Below, piece after piece: positions 61,739-64,000 of a stretch of DNA of 64,000 nucleotides. Source of the stretch: Paenibacillus sp. CAA11 (GTDB lineage Bacteria; Bacillota; Bacilli; Paenibacillales; Paenibacillaceae); assembly GCF_003060825.1 (NCBI RefSeq), contig NZ_CP028922.1, positions 4,557,001-4,621,000 of the forward strand, in the 5' to 3' direction. The first letter of the stretch is position 1; every line of letters starts with the position of its first letter. The translations under genes were made by a program, and so were the position numbers. The notes under the pieces are model-generated. The model did no database searches. It was not told the DNA's origin and was given only the letters and a program-made list of their open reading frames with translations.

Positions 61739-62629
61739 CTACTCCGGTTTCTGCTGCAGCTCTTGCTTCAAATGCTGGTATAATCGCGTGCAGGCGGGGT
61801 TCATCGCTTCCCTTGTCTGAGTAAGCAGGCCGAATGCCATATCCACAAGGGAACCGCTAAGCGGCCTTGTTAGCGTTCCTGCCGGAAGAGGGTCCAGTAA
61901 AATTCGGGGTACCAGTGCAATGCCCAGCCCATGTTCTACATAGTGTTTTAATGCGGTCATACTGCCAATTTCCATCGTATTCAGCCCGGCATGCTCTGTC
62001 TCCTGCATCACCATCTCCAGCTTCCTGCGATAAGGGCAATGCCCCGCTGTGATCAGCAGCCGCTCTGTGCTCAGATCTACAGGATGAATCACCGGCTGAT
62101 CCCCGAGGGGATGACCGGACGGCAGAAGGACCGCGAACTCTTCCCTAAACAGGATTTCGAAATGGAGGGAGGTTCCAAGATCAGGCGCGGAGCACAGGGC
62201 GAGGTCGAGTTCACCGGCCTCAACCCGCTGTGCCAGGACCTTTGAACTCGCGAATTCCAGCGACACCCGCACCCCGGGAAAGTCTGCAAGAAAGCGGCTT
62301 AATACGGGTGGCAGACGATAGCTGCCCGTCGGCTCTGTAACCCCTAACCGGATATCACCGGAGATACCTGTCTGAAGCTCCTGAATGCTCTGCGTAAGCT
62401 TCGTAACCTCCTTGGCAATCTGGAGGCTTTGAGTATAGAACAGCCTGCCGGCCTCCGTCAGCCGAAGCTGCTGCTTCCCCCTTTCAAGCAGGACGGCGCC
62501 TAGCTCCGACTCTAGCTTCTGGATCTGCATAGTGACCGTAGACTGGGCATAATTCAAATCGTCCGCCGCCCGCATAAAACTGCCGGTTTCTACAATCCGC
62601 TGAAAAGTTCTAATTGCCCTTAAGTCCAT
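61739..62629 (-). CDS. LysR-family transcription regulator
   Basis: 296 residues. The N-terminal winged HTH has RTFQRIVETGSFMRAADDLN and AQSTVTMQIQKLESELGAVL; a helical linker and an effector domain with two Rossmann-like halves follow (DIRLGVTEPTGSYRLPPVL, HYVEHGLGIALVPRILLDP). It is divergent from an SDR gene and probably controls it in response to a small molecule. Confidence 0.93.
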   Translation of the reverse strand: MDLRAIRTFQRIVETGSFMRAADDLNYAQSTVTMQIQKLESELGAVLLERGKQQLRLTEAGRLFYTQSLQIAKEVTKLTQSIQELQTGISGDIRLGVTEPTGSYRLPPVLSRFLADFPGVRVSLEFASSKVLAQRVEAGELDLALCSAPDLGTSLHFEILFREEFAVLLPSGHPLGDQPVIHPVDLSTERLLITAGHCPYRRKLEMVMQETEHAGLNTMEIGSMTALKHYVEHGLGIALVPRILLDPLPAGTLTRPLSGSLVDMAFGLLTQTREAMNPACTRLYQHLKQELQQKPE

Positions 62630-62801
62630 GTCCTTATCTCCTTATTAAATTGAATTCATTATTTTTGAACCAAACAATCACTTTATTCAATTATACAGAA
62701 CATCCTCTTTCTCCTACAATAATAGAAGAAAGGTGGCACCGCCTTTTACATCGTCAGAATACACGAGCGAATAAGCTATCCTGAATAGGAGTGGGATCTA
62801 A

Positions 62802-63542
62802 ATGGACCTTAAACACAAGATTGCTCTGGTGACCGGTGGAGGAACTGGAATCGGCCAAGCTGCAGCCTATGCTTTGGCTGAGCGGGGCGCTACTGTCATC
62901 GTCAACTATTCGCGCTCGGCTGCCGAAGCCGAGCACACTGTGAATCACATTACGGAATGCGGAGGCACCGCCATGTCCATTCAGGCCGACGTCTCGGTGG
63001 ATGTACAGGTCCGCGCCATGGTGAGCCGAATTACTGAGCGATTCGGCGGGCTGGACCTATTGGTCAATAATGCCAGTATCACTAGGCATATTCCCCTCGA
63101 AGATCTTGATGCCGTGACGGATGAGGATTGGGATGAGCTATACGATGTGAACGTCAAAGGCATGTTTTACTGCGCAAGGGCTGCGGCCGCCAGCATGAAG
63201 AGAGCCCAACAGGGCGCCATCGTCAACTTGGGCAGCATCGCCGGACAGACCGGACGCGGGTCCTCACTGCCCTATGCCGTCTCCAAAGCTGCGGTCCATG
63301 GCCTTACCAAGTCCTTAGCCCTGGCGCTGGCGCCTAAGATTCGAGTGAACTGCATTGTCCCCGGCGCAGTGGCAACAAGATGGTGGGCCGGCAGGGAAGA
63401 ACAAATGAAGCGCCTCGCCCCGAACCTGCCTTTGCAGCACATCTCGACACCAGAGGATATCGCGTCGATGATCTGTGCCGTGCTGGAGCAGGAGGCCATT
63501 ACCGGGCAGATCATCACCGTGGACAGCGGTCAGACCTTGTAG
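62802..63542 (+). CDS. Short-chain dehydrogenase/reductase (FabG-like)
   Basis: 246 residues, the classical SDR length. Cofactor loop ALVTGGGTGIGQAAA, NNAS in VNNASITRHI, catalytic Ser in VNLGSIAG and YAVSK, and the family end GQIITVDSGQTL. AGGAGTGGGATCTAA precedes the ATG. LysR is divergent across about 170 bases, so it is the presumed activator. Substrate unknown; FabG-like proteins outside fab clusters usually reduce other ketones or alcohols. Confidence 0.9.
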   Translation: MDLKHKIALVTGGGTGIGQAAAYALAERGATVIVNYSRSAAEAEHTVNHITECGGTAMSIQADVSVDVQVRAMVSRITERFGGLDLLVNNASITRHIPLEDLDAVTDEDWDELYDVNVKGMFYCARAAAASMKRAQQGAIVNLGSIAGQTGRGSSLPYAVSKAAVHGLTKSLALALAPKIRVNCIVPGAVATRWWAGREEQMKRLAPNLPLQHISTPEDIASMICAVLEQEAITGQIITVDSGQTL

Positions 63543-63579
63543 GCCATAACTTGTAATAAACATATCCCGCTAGATAAAT

Positions 63580-63654
63580 TGAACTAAAGTTTTACATTGA
63601 ATTTTCTGTTATCACGGCCTAATACGGTCCTATAACGTTCATCTCTTTAGTTCA
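63580..63654. other. Long-range inverted repeat in the SDR downstream region
   Basis: TGAACTAAAG at 63580-63589 and CTTTAGTTCA at 63645-63654 are exact inverted copies, 55 bases apart. They may close an RNA stem or mark a binding site. Nothing else is recognisable between 63543 and 63704. Confidence 0.35.
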
Positions 63655-63704
63655 TTCTATATAATCTGCGAAAATCCGCCCCCACGCTTTTATATGCAGC
63701 AAAA

Positions 63705-63746
63705 AAACAGGCAGCCCCTACGCTATAGGTAGGTGGCTGCCTGTTT
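63705..63746 (-). terminator. Terminator of the gene at the right edge
   Basis: AAACAGGCAGCC and GGCTGCCTGTTT enclose an 18-base loop; the minus strand continues as TTTT. Confidence 0.8.
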
Positions 63747-63786
63747 GGCTGTCATATATTCAACTGCTTTCTCTAGCCTGCTTAGA

Positions 63787-64000
63787 CTAGAACATTAAGC
63801 TCTTCGAGTAATTCTGACCCGCAAGTATATCATACACAACCAGCCGGTAATCGTTCAGAAGCGCCTGCTGCTGCTCCGTAAGCTTTGGCAGAACACCGGA
63901 CTCATTCACGAGCACATTCTTGCTGAGACCCGGAATTTCCTCCTTCACCTTGGCCAGCAGCTTATAATAAGTCGGAAGATCCTGCCCTGTCAGCTGGAAT
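63787..64000 (-). CDS. 3' end of an unrecognised gene (partial)
   Basis: The minus frame is open from the right edge to a TAG at 63789-63787, giving about 70 C-terminal residues (TGQDLPTYYKLLAKVKEEIP; LTEQQQALLNDYRLVVYDIL; NYSKSLMF). The text is mainly helical and soluble. I cannot assign a family. The strong terminator just downstream supports a real gene end. Confidence 0.65.
   Translation of the reverse strand, partial: FQLTGQDLPTYYKLLAKVKEEIPGLSKNVLVNESGVLPKLTEQQQALLNDYRLVVYDILAGQNYSKSLMF

Noticed and set aside
1-64000. tRNA, rRNA, insertion sequences, prophage or attachment sites
   Set aside because: I looked for cloverleaf arms, transposase or integrase motifs and flanking direct repeats and found none I could support.

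Overview
The window looks like a piece of chromosome from a Paenibacillus-type, endospore-forming member of the Bacillota. The grounds are several S-layer homology (SLH) proteins, a complete gerA-gerC-gerB spore germination operon behind a sigma-G-like promoter, an intramembrane-sensing two-component system beside an ABC exporter, strong AGGAGG-type ribosome binding sites with frequent GTG and TTG starts, and intrinsic terminators with long stems. I see no rRNA, tRNA, CRISPR array, insertion sequence or prophage. Most genes lie on the minus strand. Intergenic stretches not listed separately showed me nothing beyond ordinary spacer.

Layout. 1-8.8 kb: a partial SLH/Ig-like protein, an MBL-fold hydrolase and a methyltransferase, a 1459-codon SLH giant carrying nine near-identical 71-residue repeats, and a glutathione peroxidase. 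9-10.6 kb: a very basic internally duplicated protein of unknown function and a lipoprotein. 10.7-19.2 kb: a six-gene exopolysaccharide operon matching the Bacillus ydaJKLMN/Listeria pss type, ending with a degenerate GGDEF protein that keeps the c-di-GMP-binding I-site. 19.5-22.7 kb: an ECF vitamin-type transporter. 22.9-26.7 kb: M23 peptidase, two-component system, sugar-nucleotidyltransferase. 26.7-31.8 kb: ABC exporter with its own two-component system and a probable operator. 31.9-37.2 kb: the germination operon with two gerB genes and a small membrane protein. 37.3-38.4 kb: a membrane protein and greA.

38.6-40.2 kb holds the most interesting locus: an RRNPP-type (HTH plus TPR-like helices) intracellular receptor and, overlapping its 3' end in another frame, a 44-codon secreted propeptide ending in MSHGWGTGED. 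It resembles the Alo peptide-receptor systems described in Paenibacillus polymyxa.

40.4-49.3 kb: a frameshifted SLH lipoprotein, rlmN-like methylase, YwqG-like, fabZ and DUF523 genes, and a gluconate-type permease/glycerate kinase/CdaR-type regulator operon with a cre box, whose regulator is broken by one base in its DNA-binding helix region. 49.4-64 kb: a 57-codon membrane protein, a TetR/SDR pair, a rifampicin-phosphotransferase-like enzyme, an MFS exporter, another SLH protein, an MBL hydrolase, an Lrp-type regulator, an exported amidase with SLH-like segments, a divergent LysR/SDR pair and the 3' end of an unrecognised gene.

The themes are cell-surface construction (SLH proteins, exopolysaccharide, peptidase), signalling (two two-component systems, c-di-GMP receptor, peptide quorum sensing) and sporulation/germination. 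Function calls come from reading the translated sequences; no database search was run.
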